Assembly (NCBI GenBank): GCA_023052935.1 | Contig: CM041294.1 | Location: 38,587,236 to 38,651,235, forward strand | DNA length: 64,000 nucleotides | Reading direction: 5' to 3' | DNA from: Piezodorus guildinii | Lineage: Eukaryota > Arthropoda > Insecta > Hemiptera > Pentatomidae | In this document: positions 1 to 10,423 of the stretch, one piece after another | Position numbering within the stretch: position 1 is the first letter of the stretch | Layout of the letters: the number at the start of each line of letters is the position of its first letter | Translations under genes and position numbers: made by a program | Notes under the pieces: generated by a model | Seen by the model: the letters and a program-made list of their open reading frames with translations, nothing else | What the model was told of the DNA's origin: nothing | Databases searched by the model: none

Positions 1-382
1 CGTATCCAATCCTTACAATCCAAAATCCTTCGTAAAATTCTTCACGCTACTTACTTTGTCACGAATGAGCTCATCCATAAAGATCTTAATATTCTATATG
101 TTACTGAATTGGCCTGGACCAGGTATCAATCATTCCATGAAAAACTCCATTTCCACTCTATTCCACTAGTTTCTGTCCTATCATCCTCTTTGATTCCTAA
201 TAATCCTCCGAGGCGTCTGAAAAGAAGATGGTCCCGTAACCTCCTAGTTTAGAATATTTTTAGAGTGCTGTCAATGGGTAGCGTACATGTATTTCATGTT
301 TGTTTACTATGTCCATCACATTTACTTCTTGTATATAGTAAAACAGTTGTAAATATCAATAAATATGTTTAAATAAAAAAGA
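1..382 (+). mobile_element. Jockey-like LINE (J2 family), 3' end cut by window edge
   Basis: The window opens inside the C-terminal end of a reverse transcriptase ORF. The frame is open from base 1 to the TAG at 250-252 (83 codons) and contains RIQSLQSKILRKI and ends PPRRLKRRWSRNLLV. The same block recurs near 1.3, 12.2, 29.1, 31.3, 34 (minus) and 59.1 kb, so this is a dispersed family. A 3' UTR of about 120 bp with the family-typical AGAGTGCTG block follows and ends in an A-rich tail near 382. No RT catalytic motif is inside the window for this copy, so its 5' extent is unknown. It is related to, but clearly distinct from, the J1 element at 13.2-17.8 kb. Confidence 0.8.
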
Positions 383-955
383 TTAAATTCTTCGGATGGT
401 TTTTAACACTTTAAAGAATTTGGTTATCAACTAAAGATGAAAAATAGAGTAATATTAGTATATATATATTAGTATAGTATATATATATATATATCGCCTG
501 ACCTTTTTGGCTAATTAAGTAGTTATTATTATAGCCACAGCTTGAACATGAATATTGAAGGAAGCTAGTTGGTCCCGACTAACGATAGTTTGCCCGCCCT
601 AGAACTGCCCCCTCAACTCCCCTAGGTATTTAGTTAAATATATTAATGGCTCCCCTATCCTAGTTCTCCGCTACGGCCCCTACCTCCTAAGGGCGGTGGG
701 TAATTAATGGAAGTAATTAGTCAGTCGGTATATACCTTCTATAATAAGAGGAAATACTGAAGATAACCTATGAAATGCACGATACTAATTTTTAAGGTTT
801 ATTTAAAGGTTAGAAAAAAAAAATAAAATAAAATAAAAAACCTAATAATTGACTAGTTAACGTCTTACCACTTCGGGAAAAATGTCTACGCAAACCAACT
901 CATGTCGACATCTTTAAAGTCCTTTTTTTAATAAAGATATACATCCACTGAAATA
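383..955. other. Unassigned repeat-like DNA
   Basis: Holds a short (TA)n run at about 460-495. A GC-richer block at 500-720 with several C-rich patches has no coding frame or motif that I recognise. It may be an old repeat. Confidence 0.4.
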
Positions 956-957
956 CA

Positions 958-1190
958 GTTCAGAATGATGATTCTGGTGATATTGGTATATCAGAATATA
1001 CGGTTGAACACGTAGAGAAATTCAAGTATTTAGATTCCACGATTATTCTTTTAAATTAAATTATTCCGAAGAAGTTAATATGCGCTAAACCGCTGGTAGG
1101 TGTCCAAAAGATTGGTGGGAGGATTGTGTTGTCTGATTTCGGAGATTGGGTTTGGACCGTGTTCATTAGACCAATCTGTATAGGAAATAT
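958..1190 (+). pseudogene. Decayed LINE fragment (reverse transcriptase, FKYL region)
   Basis: Conceptual reading gives VEHVEKFKYLDSTI near 998-1043. This resembles the FKYLGSTI block that follows the catalytic core in several APE-type LINEs. The rest is frameshifted and cannot be followed. The assignment rests on one short block, so it is tentative. It may belong to the same family as the LINE ends at 25.1-25.6 and 29.5-29.8 kb. Confidence 0.3.
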
Positions 1191-1321
1191 TTGGAGGTAT
1201 TGGCAATGAACTTTCGGATTATTATCTTCCTATTATTATTATAAATCAAAAATACTCACTAAATTATTCTAAAAATATTTGGTGTGTGCACGGCTTTCAA
1301 TTCCATCGAAATCAATATTTA

Positions 1322-1738
1322 AATTACATCGATGAGCTCTGGGGCTCTACTAAGCCATCGAATTCTTCTCGTATCCAATCCTTACAATCCAAAATCCTTC
1401 GTAAAATCCTCAATGCGTCTTACTTTGTCACCAACAAGCTCATCCATGAAGACCTTAATGTCCCATATGTTGCTGATTTGGCCCGTACGAGGTATCAGTC
1501 CTTCCATGACAAACTCCATTGCCACCCTAATCCTTTCGTTTTAATCCTTTCTTCCTCTTCAATTCCTGACATTCCTCCGAGGCGTCTGAAAAGGAGATCG
1601 CCCCGGGACCTTCTAGTTTAGAATATTTTTAGAGTGCTTCTCTACATGTGGTTCATGCGTTTTTATATTTCATTCAAATTTACTTGTATTACTTGTTATA
1701 CAGTTTTAAATTCCGAAAAATAAATTTTAAAAAAAATA
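1322..1738 (+). mobile_element. Jockey-like LINE (J2), 5'-truncated copy
   Basis: The open frame to the TAG at 1619-1621 encodes the last ~95 residues of a J2 reverse transcriptase: DELWGSTKPSNSSRIQS, then LQSKILRKI, then PPRRLKRR and RDLLV. Similarity starts near the ELWG block, so 5' truncation removed the whole endonuclease and RT core. The 3' UTR carries AGAGTGCT and ends in an A-rich tail at about 1725-1738. The copy is non-functional by itself. Confidence 0.8.
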
Positions 1739-1739
1739 C

Positions 1740-3380
1740 ATCGAATTTTGATGGATATTTATTTTAGATTAAATAATATAACAATAGGAATTATCTGCAA
1801 GAATAGCTTTTGTATGTTAGATATAATTTTTTTTCTAAAATTTTCAACTTTCTAAGGGTACATTATACGTTAAAAAAATTAAAGCTTCCTGAAAAATTAT
1901 TTCTGCTGTTTTCTCCATCAGCGGCTTATCACATGATTGTATCTTTCACATTCTAACAGTGATAACATCCTGAAATGGTTAATTATTTCGAATTAGCATA
2001 ATTAAAGATACTTTAGAGGAAGAAATTTCGCGAAATTCGCAATGGAAGTATTGTAATGAGAATAAAAGCTACTCCCAAGAAAAATGCACTCATTTTCTCC
2101 AAGCAACTTCGTTATAACCAACAATTTTTTTTTTTTTTTAAATACAGTACCTTCATGAGAAATAAATTCCTTACGACTGTGAAAAACCTATAATATTTAA
2201 CCTTTTATATAATTATATCAACGAGTTTAACTTGTAAAACGTTTGAATGAATTGAGTAAATAAGGGATCCAATTTTAAAAGCTATTTTTTAATCATAATA
2301 ATATTTCTAGTCTTAATGGGCTATTATTTAATTATTATTGATTCAGTACCAGTAAAAAAATAAACTAATTTCAGAAATTTTAATAATACTTTTTTTAGGA
2401 ATAGTTATCAATGAATTTTTGATTTTTTGGCCTATTTATTGTTTACTGTGATTAAAATATTTCTATTTAAATCTTCTGAGTGCTGTTCGACCTATATGTT
2501 GCCCAGGTCAGTAACAGTGTAGATAGTAATTGCATTGTATGATAATAACTCATCTGTTTTTAAAATGTGCATTTGCATGTATACATAAAGGTTTGTAATT
2601 ATACATGTATATGTTCTATAAATACAATTTTGAAACTAGCTTTTCTAAAACTATTGAATACAACAGTTCTATTTTATCGGTGTTTTTTGACCTCGACTAT
2701 TTCGAGGCGTTGGGCGAGTGGGGATTTGCTGCCGCGTTCCTCAACCTCTTATTTCGGAGCCCGTTCTCTTATTTTGTAAGATATAATAATTTACGTATTA
2801 TTTTTCCTCATATGATGATTAAGTCTGGTTTTCTATGAAGAAATCTTATTCTATTTCTGTTATTTCCAAGATTAGTAATTATAAATAGACCTATCTGTTC
2901 TCGAACCTCTCGTTCTCAACATTTTAAGAATTTCAAAATTCTATATATCTTTTAATGCTATTTTCGTTATCGTTTTTGAGCTATACATACCACATACTTA
3001 CAATCGCACTCCGAGATAATGTCGTGAGACTTGGTTATTAGGTCTCCTGTGTGATCTTAAAACGTATACATCCACAATAATTTTTTTTTTACGATCGCGG
3101 AAATTTTCTTATTATAAATTTCATAATCATAATTCACACAAAAAAATAAAGAAAAGTTTTTAATGTTATCGTTTAAAATTCAGGAACGTAATTTTTCGTC
3201 TGAAGGAGAAGTATGGGGTACGGTCATCAAGAGAACTTATTTTATTTGTGCACTGACGTAATTATTAATAATCATTAACAATAATTTATTGTTTGTTTTT
3301 GTATTTTATTACCGATATCTTATTATTGTACTTTACTTATTATTATTTATCTTTTAATTTTATTTCGTTGTCATTTTTTT
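1740..3380. other. AT-rich non-coding DNA
   Basis: Poly-T and poly-A runs and AT-rich sequence. Small open frames at 2567-2838 have no recognisable domain. A GC-richer patch at 2695-2770 is of unknown nature. I see no gene. Confidence 0.5.
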
Positions 3381-3392
3381 TTTTTTTTAGTC

Positions 3393-3540
3393 CTGATGAT
3401 AGCTCCCAATGTAGGCCGAAACGTCGGCACGCAAATAATTTTTTTTTCTTATTAGTGTGTTTTCTAGGTGACCGCACACACAACCAACTTTTCCATCATA
3501 TAGTCTGAACTGACGACAACTCCATTATGATCTTTCATGA
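3393..3540 (+). ncRNA. Hammerhead ribozyme-like motif of Penelope type, with trailing element sequence
   Basis: CTGATGA at 3393-3399 and GAAA at 3418-3421 are followed directly by CGTC (3422-3425). This is the order and spacing of a minimal hammerhead core with stem III reduced to almost nothing. Three base pairs of stem I can form next to the core. Stem II is imperfect, so this copy may be inactive. Sequence after the core (about 3430-3540) resembles a block at 28.19-28.31 kb. Minimal hammerheads with reduced stem III are known from Penelope-like retroelements; no Penelope RT is present here. Confidence 0.55.
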
Positions 3541-3595
3541 TTAAAAAAACGGCTCTTCCGAAATCATATTCATAATATTTTTAATATATTGCTAA

Positions 3596-4042
3596 TCTAT
3601 ACTAATAAAAATGAATCTCCTTTTTCCTAGGTGATCGCATCACGCGTGTACTGCTTGACCGATTTCTCTTATTATTTTTTTATTATGTTTATATCAGTCA
3701 GGAGAAAAGGATCTTATTAAATATATAAATTATTTTAAAGGTGATAATAATAGCTATATATATAAATGAATCGCCTTTTCCCTTGGTCATCGCATTCCGT
3801 GTAAACGGCTTGGCCCATTTCTTTCTTTCTTTATTTTTTTTAAATATTTATATTAGTTCGGAGATGGATCTTATGAAAGAAATGGATCTTGTTTTGTTTT
3901 TTCAATTTCCTAAGGTAATCTTTTAATCTACATAAATACAAATGGATCCCCCTTGACCTTGGTCATCGCATCACGCGTGAACAGCTTGACTGATTTCGAT
4001 AAGACATAGTTCAGACAGAACATCGTCTGTCGGGTCAGCTAG
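3596..4042 (+). mobile_element. Non-autonomous Helitron
   Basis: Starts with TCTATACTAATAAA and ends GGGTCAGCTAG, next to A on the left and T on the right, the usual Helitron target. A perfect 6-bp hairpin (GACAGA, six-base loop, TCTGTC) lies 7 bases before the terminal CTAG, as expected of a Helitron 3' end. Inside are three imperfect direct copies of a block with GATCGCATCACGCGTG or close variants (about 3630, 3785, 3960). No Rep/helicase coding. Related tandem blocks occur inverted at 35.4-35.85 kb. Confidence 0.75.
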
Positions 4043-4860
4043 TGTATTAAAAAAATATTTTCTGTTGTTAAATAAATATATTTAAATTATACTTCCTTAT
4101 TTAAACTAACGATTTTGAACAGTCCGAATTTTTGTTGGACTATCCATGTTGAGCACAATGTTTCGTTTAATCCAATATCACTATCCTTCTTTTTCATACC
4201 ACTTAATATCACAACTGCAATGTTATCGTTGAAGATTATAATAGTTGGTTGCGGTTCTAATCAATTTGTTTTATTTTTAATAAAGATGTAAATTTAAACA
4301 ATAAAACGTTTTATTCAAGCATTCATTCAACAAAATGACTTATTGAGAGCACGATATTTCCCCCGTAAACCCTGACGCGAGCGGAAGCAGGTCACCGATT
4401 CCTGACCTAGTTTCAGTCTCAATAAACTCAGTCTCACTTTTCCTTTATCTTGGACCAAGGATCGATCCAGTGCAAACTATAAGAGGACTGAGGGAATCTT
4501 CAAAGAAGGAGATATCTATATTTGAACAGCAATAGATAAGGAGCCGATAACAAGTTTGTTTTTTTATCTTTATAGCTCTTTGCCGTTTTCTCAGGAACTC
4601 GTTTAGCTCTTTGTGCTGTTTTAAAGAACAACTCGCTATTATCGAGAATTATCGATGTGCTTTGAAGAAAAACAAAGTTCCTCGCTCTGGAAAATTTTAC
4701 GAGAGAAATGAGAATTCAGCTGTTTCTCGTCAATTTCGCAATGGCTTGTCGATTTAGTTGATTGTCACGGTTTTACTTCGATGATTTAGATGTCCTGTGG
4801 GTTAAACATCTGCTATTTTTTTTATTTTTTTTTTATTTTACTATTAATATTTAATAACAC
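4043..4860. other. Unassigned DNA
   Basis: No open frame, terminal repeat or tRNA-like box recognised. 4310-4800 is somewhat less AT-rich than its surroundings and could hold old repeat or host regulatory DNA. Confidence 0.4.
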
Positions 4861-4864
4861 GTTT

Positions 4865-5470
4865 TATTGTCTCCTGAGTCCAAATGATCAATTTCCGAAA
4901 AAAAAGAAGTGTGTGTGAGGTAAGCGTAGCGAAAAACGTAACCGAAATTTCATATTTGAGACAACTATACCACGTAGATGTTACTGTAACTATTTCTTCA
5001 AAATCGGCTAAACAGTAGAGCCACTTTAAACCATGAATTTAGCACCCTTTTACGATTTTCTCAAAAACGGCTCTAACGATTTTGATTAAATTCGCTATAT
5101 TGATGTAAAATTTAATGGGTTTTAATATCATGTAGGTTTCATTCGGATTGAAATAGTCTGACAGGGCTTAAAAGCCGATATTTTAAATTTTCTTTCTCTA
5201 AACTACCTTTAATTTTGTGCATTCCAAAAGATTAACCATATCATCTTAATGACATTGATGATGGATGGCAAAATATACAAGTTGAACGAATTTGTTGACC
5301 AACGAAAGGATAAAAGAGTAAAAGTATTTTTTTAAATGTAATTTTTGGTTTTTGATAATAAGAACAGTAATATGGACGTATAATATACCGTTGGAAAGAG
5401 AAAGATTTTAGAAAAAATATTATCTGATACACAAAGCTGCAAAAGGTAATAAAAAGTGATAAATAGGGAA
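4865..5470 (+). repeat. Dispersed non-coding repeat family R, partial copy
   Basis: Collinear with sequence at 46.7-47.35 kb (same strand) and with the reverse complement of 11.41-11.83 and 43.0-43.46 kb. Shared blocks include the ATATCATGTAGGTTTCATT region, a TTTAAATTTTCTTTCTCTAAA block and an AAGAACAGTAATAT block. No coding capacity and no clear terminal inverted repeats. The family is unclassified. This copy lacks the 5' end seen at 46.66 kb. Confidence 0.75.
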
Positions 5471-6047
5471 TAAGCGTATCACTGTTAATAATATAGTTAT
5501 ATAATTTAATCTAAATCATTTAATTATCCTTATTACACACTTCTATTAATTAAAGTCTACAATAAATGATATGGACAATAATTAAAAAAAAAATAAAAAT
5601 AACCTGTAAAATAATAATACCGCAAAGAAATTTTTTTTTTAATCTCTTCATATGATATGCACACTCCACTCATTTTTTTCTTTTTTAGATGAGTTACCCC
5701 TCCATGTATTTATAGTACTATTTTTCTTTTTCATTCTGAATGTCATATTGAATTTATATTATAAATGGTGTCCATAATTTATGTATTTATACTATAAATG
5801 GTATCCATAATTTATGTCATTATATTATAAATTCGACTGAAAAGACAGCGAAATTTCAAATAGTTTAAATCCCCAAAAAACACAGGAAAAAATCAGCGCT
5901 GGATAGAAAATGAACGTTTAAACATTACAAGGTGACCCAATCTACAGTTTATTTTTTTTTTTTTTTAGTTTCTTGGCATATAGTTCGTATTTAATGTTAA
6001 TTTGTTTTAGAACTAGTAGTTCTCTATTATTTCCAATAATCGATGAT

Positions 6048-6097
<50 letters not shown>

Positions 6098-7075
6098 TAT
6101 ATATATTTTTTTTTTTTTTAATTAAAAGATTTTCCCCGTGACTTCAAAAGCTTTTTAAAAATATGAGAAAGTCGAGGAAATTCTTCAACCTACATTGCTA
6201 GGACAACTAGTTATGCAAGAGTAAATTCCAAACTAATTCTAAACCAGTTATTTTAATGGAATAAAAGCGTTTAAAGAAGTTTAATTAAACGGCTAAATAC
6301 TCAATCCTGGATTAAGTAAGCCATTAGTACATTAGATATTTTAATGGAGTGATAAAATATATTTAGACTTATGTTCATATTTACGTGGAATCAAGGCGTT
6401 CCAGACAGTAACGTAGTGTACTATATGTGATTTGGTTTTAATTTATATCATAATGAATTGTGACAAAGGCAGTTTTATAATTTAGAAGTTTGCTGATATG
6501 TACCAATATATACAAGATATGAGTAAAATATATTTTAAAAATTACAAACCCTCATTTGCTTTGAAGGTGATATTTATGATTTCCACATTTTTTCGATAAT
6601 TTTAAAGACAATAATTTTGATTCGAACCAGTAAACCTTCGGGCGCGGTTGTATTTATGCTCACACTTATTTTTACCTGTTTTATTTTTATCCTCAAGGTA
6701 CTATATTTTTTATATGATATTATAAAACATATAATAATATCAGCAGTTAATTTATCCTTTTCATTAGCATCCGTTTTGTGTTACGCCTACAAGTCTCCCC
6801 GAAGCAATGTTTCCTTTAACTAAAAATAAATAAAATAAAAATGGCTTATGTAAATGAGGCTGCATACAATCCGTACAGAGCGCCCAGGAGTTTTTTTTTT
6901 TTTTTTTTAACCGTCCCTATTTTCTGAGTTTACTTCATATTTAACTGAATACTAAGGTTTTTTCAAACCAATTTACTAATGTCTATTAAACATAGTTTGT
7001 CTTAAAAAAAAAAAAAAATCTTTAAATGTTTCGTTTTTAATGACTTATTACATTAGCTGTTAATAATTTATAAAA
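5471..7075. other. AT-rich DNA with simple repeats
   Basis: Contains short direct repeats near 5750-5830 and a (TA)n tract at about 6048-6107 followed by poly-T. Otherwise no gene, no paired termini. The small open frame at 6617-6823 has no family features. Confidence 0.5.
6048..6119. repeat. (TA)n microsatellite plus poly-T
   Basis: About 58 bases of nearly pure TA followed by a T run. Confidence 0.9.
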
Positions 7076-7079
7076 CCCA

Positions 7080-7190
7080 GTTTTGGGAAATAACAGAATA
7101 ATTTATTCTGTCTCAGCTAGCGTTCAAACCTGTGGCCCGTAGAACACAAGGCAAGACTCTATCCTACAGACCACGCCACTCGGTCTGTTA
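7080..7190 (-). mobile_element. tRNA-derived SINE (family C) remnant
   Basis: The reverse complement reads as the head of the SINE that is complete at 45.4-45.76 kb: GAGTGGCGTGGTCT with a tRNA-like A box, then a degenerate B box (GGTTTGAACGC), then AGAATAAATTATTCTGTTA. The body and 3' part are missing. Confidence 0.6.
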
Positions 7191-7302
7191 TGTCCAGCAT
7201 TAATGAAATAAGAATTATTTTATAACTTTACCAAAATTTTACCCCGTTCTCCTTATCCTCCGATGGAAATGATCAAACCTTTATTTTCGTTAGTTATAGC
7301 TT

Positions 7303-7455
7303 TTTTCAGTCAAATTCATAATTTTTTCAGTCAAATTCATAATTTTTTCAGTCAAATTCATAATTTTTTCAATCGAATTCATAATTTTTTCAGTCAAATT
7401 CATACTTTTTTCAGTCAAATTCATAATTTTTTCAGTCAATTTCATAATTTCTTGT
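7303..7455 (+). repeat. 21-bp minisatellite array
   Basis: Seven tandem copies of a unit of about 21 bp with a few substitutions. There are no unique spacers. The long open frame across it is a by-product of the repeat length being divisible by three. Confidence 0.9.
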
Positions 7456-7534
7456 ACGCATTTTATACAGCCAATTTAATGATGTTTTGCTACCAAGAAC
7501 ATAACATTTTTAATAAATCTTGTGGTTGTTTATC

Positions 7535-7765
7535 CATTTAACGTCACTTTATGTTACTGTGCTTCATCGGACGGTGCAGCGGGAGTCTTAAGTTTTGCCT
7601 TTCAGGGTTTACTTAAGATAGGGATCTTTTACGAGTTCCACTTTTTAAATCTTTTAAGAATCGCCTGTGGTGCACAAATTTAGGACGATCTGCTGATTTT
7701 GGACTTGCGACCTTAAGCATAAAAGGCTGTTATGCTTCTACTCCACAGGTGACCCTCAATGCATT
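7535..7765 (-). mobile_element. tRNA-derived SINE (family A), diverged copy
   Basis: Its reverse complement follows the family A SINE from the head (GGGTCACCTGTGG near 7760) through the tRNA-like region to the 3' end with GACGTTAAATGGAT near 7535. It is more diverged than the copies at 23.9, 41.7 and 53.3 kb. It lies inside the foldback-like element. Confidence 0.65.
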
Positions 7766-7858
7766 CAACAAGGTGTTTGAATCTGCCGGGTTTGAACCCG
7801 TGACCTTGGGCATATTAATCTTTAGCACCTTGTTGAATGCATCCAGGGTCACCTGTGC
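7745..7858. repeat. Inverted repeat joining two SINE heads
   Basis: ATGCATTCAACAAGGTG near 7759 is matched by CACCTTGTTGAATGCAT near 7828. The pairing extends outward through the SINE head sequence CAGGTGACCCT / AGGGTCACCTG with one or two indels. It would form a stem of about 30 bp with a loop of about 55 bases. Confidence 0.8.
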
Positions 7859-7985
7859 AGTAGTGGCGAGCATAACAGCCTCTTTTATAGGACGAAATAA
7901 CCAATCATTTATACTTCCTAAAAGCAAATACAGAGTCATCTGTTGGTTTTGAACTTGCGACCTTAAGCATAGAGAGCTGTTATAG
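7845..7985 (+). mobile_element. SINE family A head, truncated
   Basis: Starts AGGGTCACCTGTGCAGTAGTGGCGAGCATAACAGCC, split here as the GGGTCACCTGTG head and the GCATAACAGCC tRNA-like block. It loses family similarity after about 7880, and a second GCGACCTTAAGCAT block appears at 7958. Head-to-head with the copy at 7535-7765. Confidence 0.5.
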
Positions 7986-8095
7986 CTATATATATATGTA
8001 TTTGACTGAAAAAATTATGAATTTAACTGAAAACATTATGAATTCCATTGAAAAAATTATGAATTTGTCTGAAAAAAGCTATATAACCGTACTCA

Positions 8096-8640
8096 TATGC
8101 TCTAGTTGAGCTTAACTGGGCCTTACTATATTACTTAACATTATTTTAAATTATTGAAACGCTGAAGTGGACTTTTCCTGCTGAGGTAGGACAATGTAGG
8201 AACCCGTTTTCTTCCGCCATGTAGGAATTCTCTGCGGTTTCCTCCCCCGTTACTTTCCTCAGTAACGGATACACGCAGCCTCTACAACCTAACTCTTCAT
8301 CGGCTACTCACTACTTCCTTACGGCTAGGGATAGTTATTACTCTTCTAGCTCTTTAGATCAAGAAAGGATTACAATACTGAAGCTCGGTTTACAAAAAGG
8401 AGAATGCCTCAACCATCTGCAGCTAAACTAGTTTTCTATATTTATCTTCGCAAACAAACAAATGTATTAATAACTGCAACTACTCGATATAGCTTCTTGT
8501 AACTACTCAAGTCAAACAATTAGTTTAGTTTTCCTAAAAACTAAGTTCTGTTTGTAAAAAGACAGTTTTTGTATTCTAATGGTTTAGTTTTATCTAGATC
8601 CGTCATCAGGTTTTATCTAAAAAACATAAAAATCCTTTAA
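8096..8640. other. Unassigned DNA
   Basis: No open frame or terminal structure recognised. Confidence 0.4.
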
Positions 8641-10015
8641 AACCGTATTTAAACATTGCATTTCATTCCAAAAGGTACTAAATCCACAGTGGAGTGTTAT
8701 GGAATAAGAAGGTATCACTCCAAACGAAAAAGAAGATATACCACTCCTTTCTGGTTGGCACTGCGCTGTATGGATGTGAATCTTGGACGGTGACGAAATC
8801 CCGTGCCGAGCTCACCGTTCTCGAAGAAATTAGTAGAAGAAGGCTGATGTGGTATGGGCACGTTATGAGAATGGACGAAGTATTGGTTGAATACTGCCCA
8901 CGCAAGAGGAGAAACGGGGAAGACCTCGGAAAAGATGGATAGAAGATGTAATGGAGGATATGGCAGCCAGAGGTCTGACTGAGGACGACTGGAATGATCG
9001 AGATTGTTGGAGAGACGGAGTACTGAGGACCGGGATGTGACATCATTGCAGAACCCCGGAGAAAAAAAACAACCAAAAAACACCACTAAATCCACATTTC
9101 ATTCTAAATGGTACTAAAAACTTTCCCTTCCAAAACGTACTATATCCTCTGTCAGCAGGTGTAACATTTTCTTTCATTTCCTTCTAAAAGGTACTTTATT
9201 CCCTTTGATTCGGCAGAAGCACCCTACTCCGTAATATATTACCAATAATTTATTATTTTCTTCATTTTGTGTATTTTTTTGGTTCATTTAGTACGTCTTG
9301 AATCACTGCTATTATTTTGAACAATGTTTTTAAGCTAATAATCAGTTTTTAGGCTGTTTTAAACAACTTAGTTGTGTCGCTTTGATTCTTGTAGGTTGTC
9401 AATTAAGTTTTTTTTTTATAGTATTTCTTCTTGCAGTAACATAAATTTAGTTAAACAAATTTAAGAAACTCACATTTTAATAGAATAATGGTATTTGATC
9501 TAGCAAATAGTTGGAACTAGCATTCCTCGAACTTGCTAAATATGAGAGAAAAAACCGTGCCTGATCTAACTTAATAGTAGATTTTTTTTATGTAAAGTAA
9601 AAGCTCAAAATGTATTTATTTATCAGTATCTATAGTTAAATATTATTTATTATAGGGCCATAAATAGATAAATTGTCCTTTGAATGTTTTGTTTGTTTAT
9701 GAAGAATAGGTAACCAATGTTATTAACAAACAAAGAAAGATATTTCTCAGAGGGAGAATAAGGAAATATACATAACTTAGTAATTAACGATATAAAGACG
9801 TTAGTTATCTGTAATGTTGTATTAGGAAGGTTATAGTAACTGTTACCAACTTACGGGCGTTATATTCTTCCAAAAAGTACTAGATCCCTTTTAATTCTTT
9901 CCAAAAAGTACTATATCCACGTTTCATTCCAAAAATTATTGTAACCATGTTATAGTGTTTAAAAGTCATCGGAAAAGTGCAATAATTTGGAAAAAATAGT
10001 TGGTTATAGTACCTT
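8641..10015. repeat. Degenerate satellite-like sequence around a LINE insertion
   Basis: Blocks of the type CATTCCAAAAGGTACTA followed by ATCC recur at about 8661, 9097, 9125, 9180, 9868, 9893 and 9922. Their spacing is irregular and the sequence between them is AT-rich. The block resembles the subterminal part of the TIR element at 10.0 kb (CCAAATGGTAC), so this may be a decayed interior or array of that element. Confidence 0.5.
8689..9084 (+). mobile_element. 5'-truncated LINE with perfect 12-bp target site duplication
   Basis: The frame from 8694 reads the post-RT region of an APE-type LINE: LYGCESWTVTKSRAELTVLEE, here cut to the LYGCESWTVTK block, then RRRLMWYGHVMRM. A frameshift near 8910 moves the rest into another frame, which continues GRPRKRWIEDVMEDM and AARGLTEDDWNDRDCWRDG and stops at TGA about 9038. 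An A-rich tail follows. ACTAAATCCACA at 8677-8688 is repeated at 9085-9096, which defines both ends exactly. The clade cannot be assigned from this C-terminal piece. It is dead as a gene, but insertion may be fairly recent because the TSD is perfect. Confidence 0.85.
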
Positions 10016-10053
10016 TTGGAAATCAACGTCTCAATTGAGACGTTGATTTCCAA
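10016..10053. repeat. Perfect 38-bp palindrome of abutting TIRs
   Basis: TTGGAAATCAACGTCTCAA is followed immediately by its exact reverse complement. It is a junction of two family T termini, the right one belonging to the element at 10033-10423. Confidence 0.95.
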
Positions 10054-10423
10054 ATGGTACTTATCTATTCTAGGAAATTGTACAGGAAGCGCGAAAATCT
10101 CTCATTACTATATTATTAACCTAGCTAATTTGGGTCTTGGTGCCTTAAAATTTAGAATTATTTTTTTTACTGTAATAATAACATCATATTAAAGTTATGA
10201 AATGAATTTTTTTAGAATGCTTTGGAACGAAAATAAATGCGTAATTAATACTTATAGAAAATTATCGCATTTCTAAATCGTGTTTTTTAAGGACTTGAGA
10301 ATTCATTAGATAACATCAAATAGAATATTTAGATAAAACTAAATGATGAGAATACAAATATGTAAAAAAATCAATTTCGTAAAAAATGTCCTTTAGTACC
10401 TTTTGGAAATCAACGTCTCAATT
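10033..10423. mobile_element. Non-autonomous TIR element (family T)
   Basis: The left end AATTGAGACGTTGATTTCC at 10033 is the inverse of the right end GGAAATCAACGTCTCAATT ending at 10423. Inverted similarity extends to the GGTAC / GTACC blocks, giving TIRs of about 27 bp. The interior is AT-rich with no coding. The same family is at 48.75-49.23 kb, and a single end is at 37.5 kb. AATT at both ends could be part of the TIR or a 4-bp target duplication. Superfamily not assigned. Confidence 0.75.

Larger units (their letters stand above)
7287..8095. mobile_element. Foldback-like element with minisatellite arms around SINE-derived core
   Basis: The left arm (about 7300-7455) is seven imperfect 21-bp units with consensus TTTTTTCAGTCAAATTCATAA. 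The right arm (about 8000-8085) is the same repeat in inverted orientation. The outer edges also match in inversion (TTATAGCTTTTTTCAG on the left, CTGAAAAAAGCTATATAA on the right). Between the arms lie two head-to-head SINE heads and a further perfect inverted repeat. Long inverted arms made of short tandem repeats are typical of Foldback-type DNA transposons. No transposase and no certain target duplication were seen, so this is a candidate. Confidence 0.55.

Noticed and set aside
7303..7455. Regularly spaced repeats that could suggest a CRISPR array
   Set aside because: Units are directly tandem at 21 bp with no unique spacers, and the setting is eukaryotic. It is a minisatellite.
7263..7541. 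92-codon open frame
   Set aside because: Produced by the 21-bp tandem repeat (a multiple of three); no protein features.
8678..9095. Minus-strand frames of 126-132 codons over the LINE at 8.7 kb
   Set aside because: The plus strand carries the recognisable LINE protein motifs; the minus frames are shadows.
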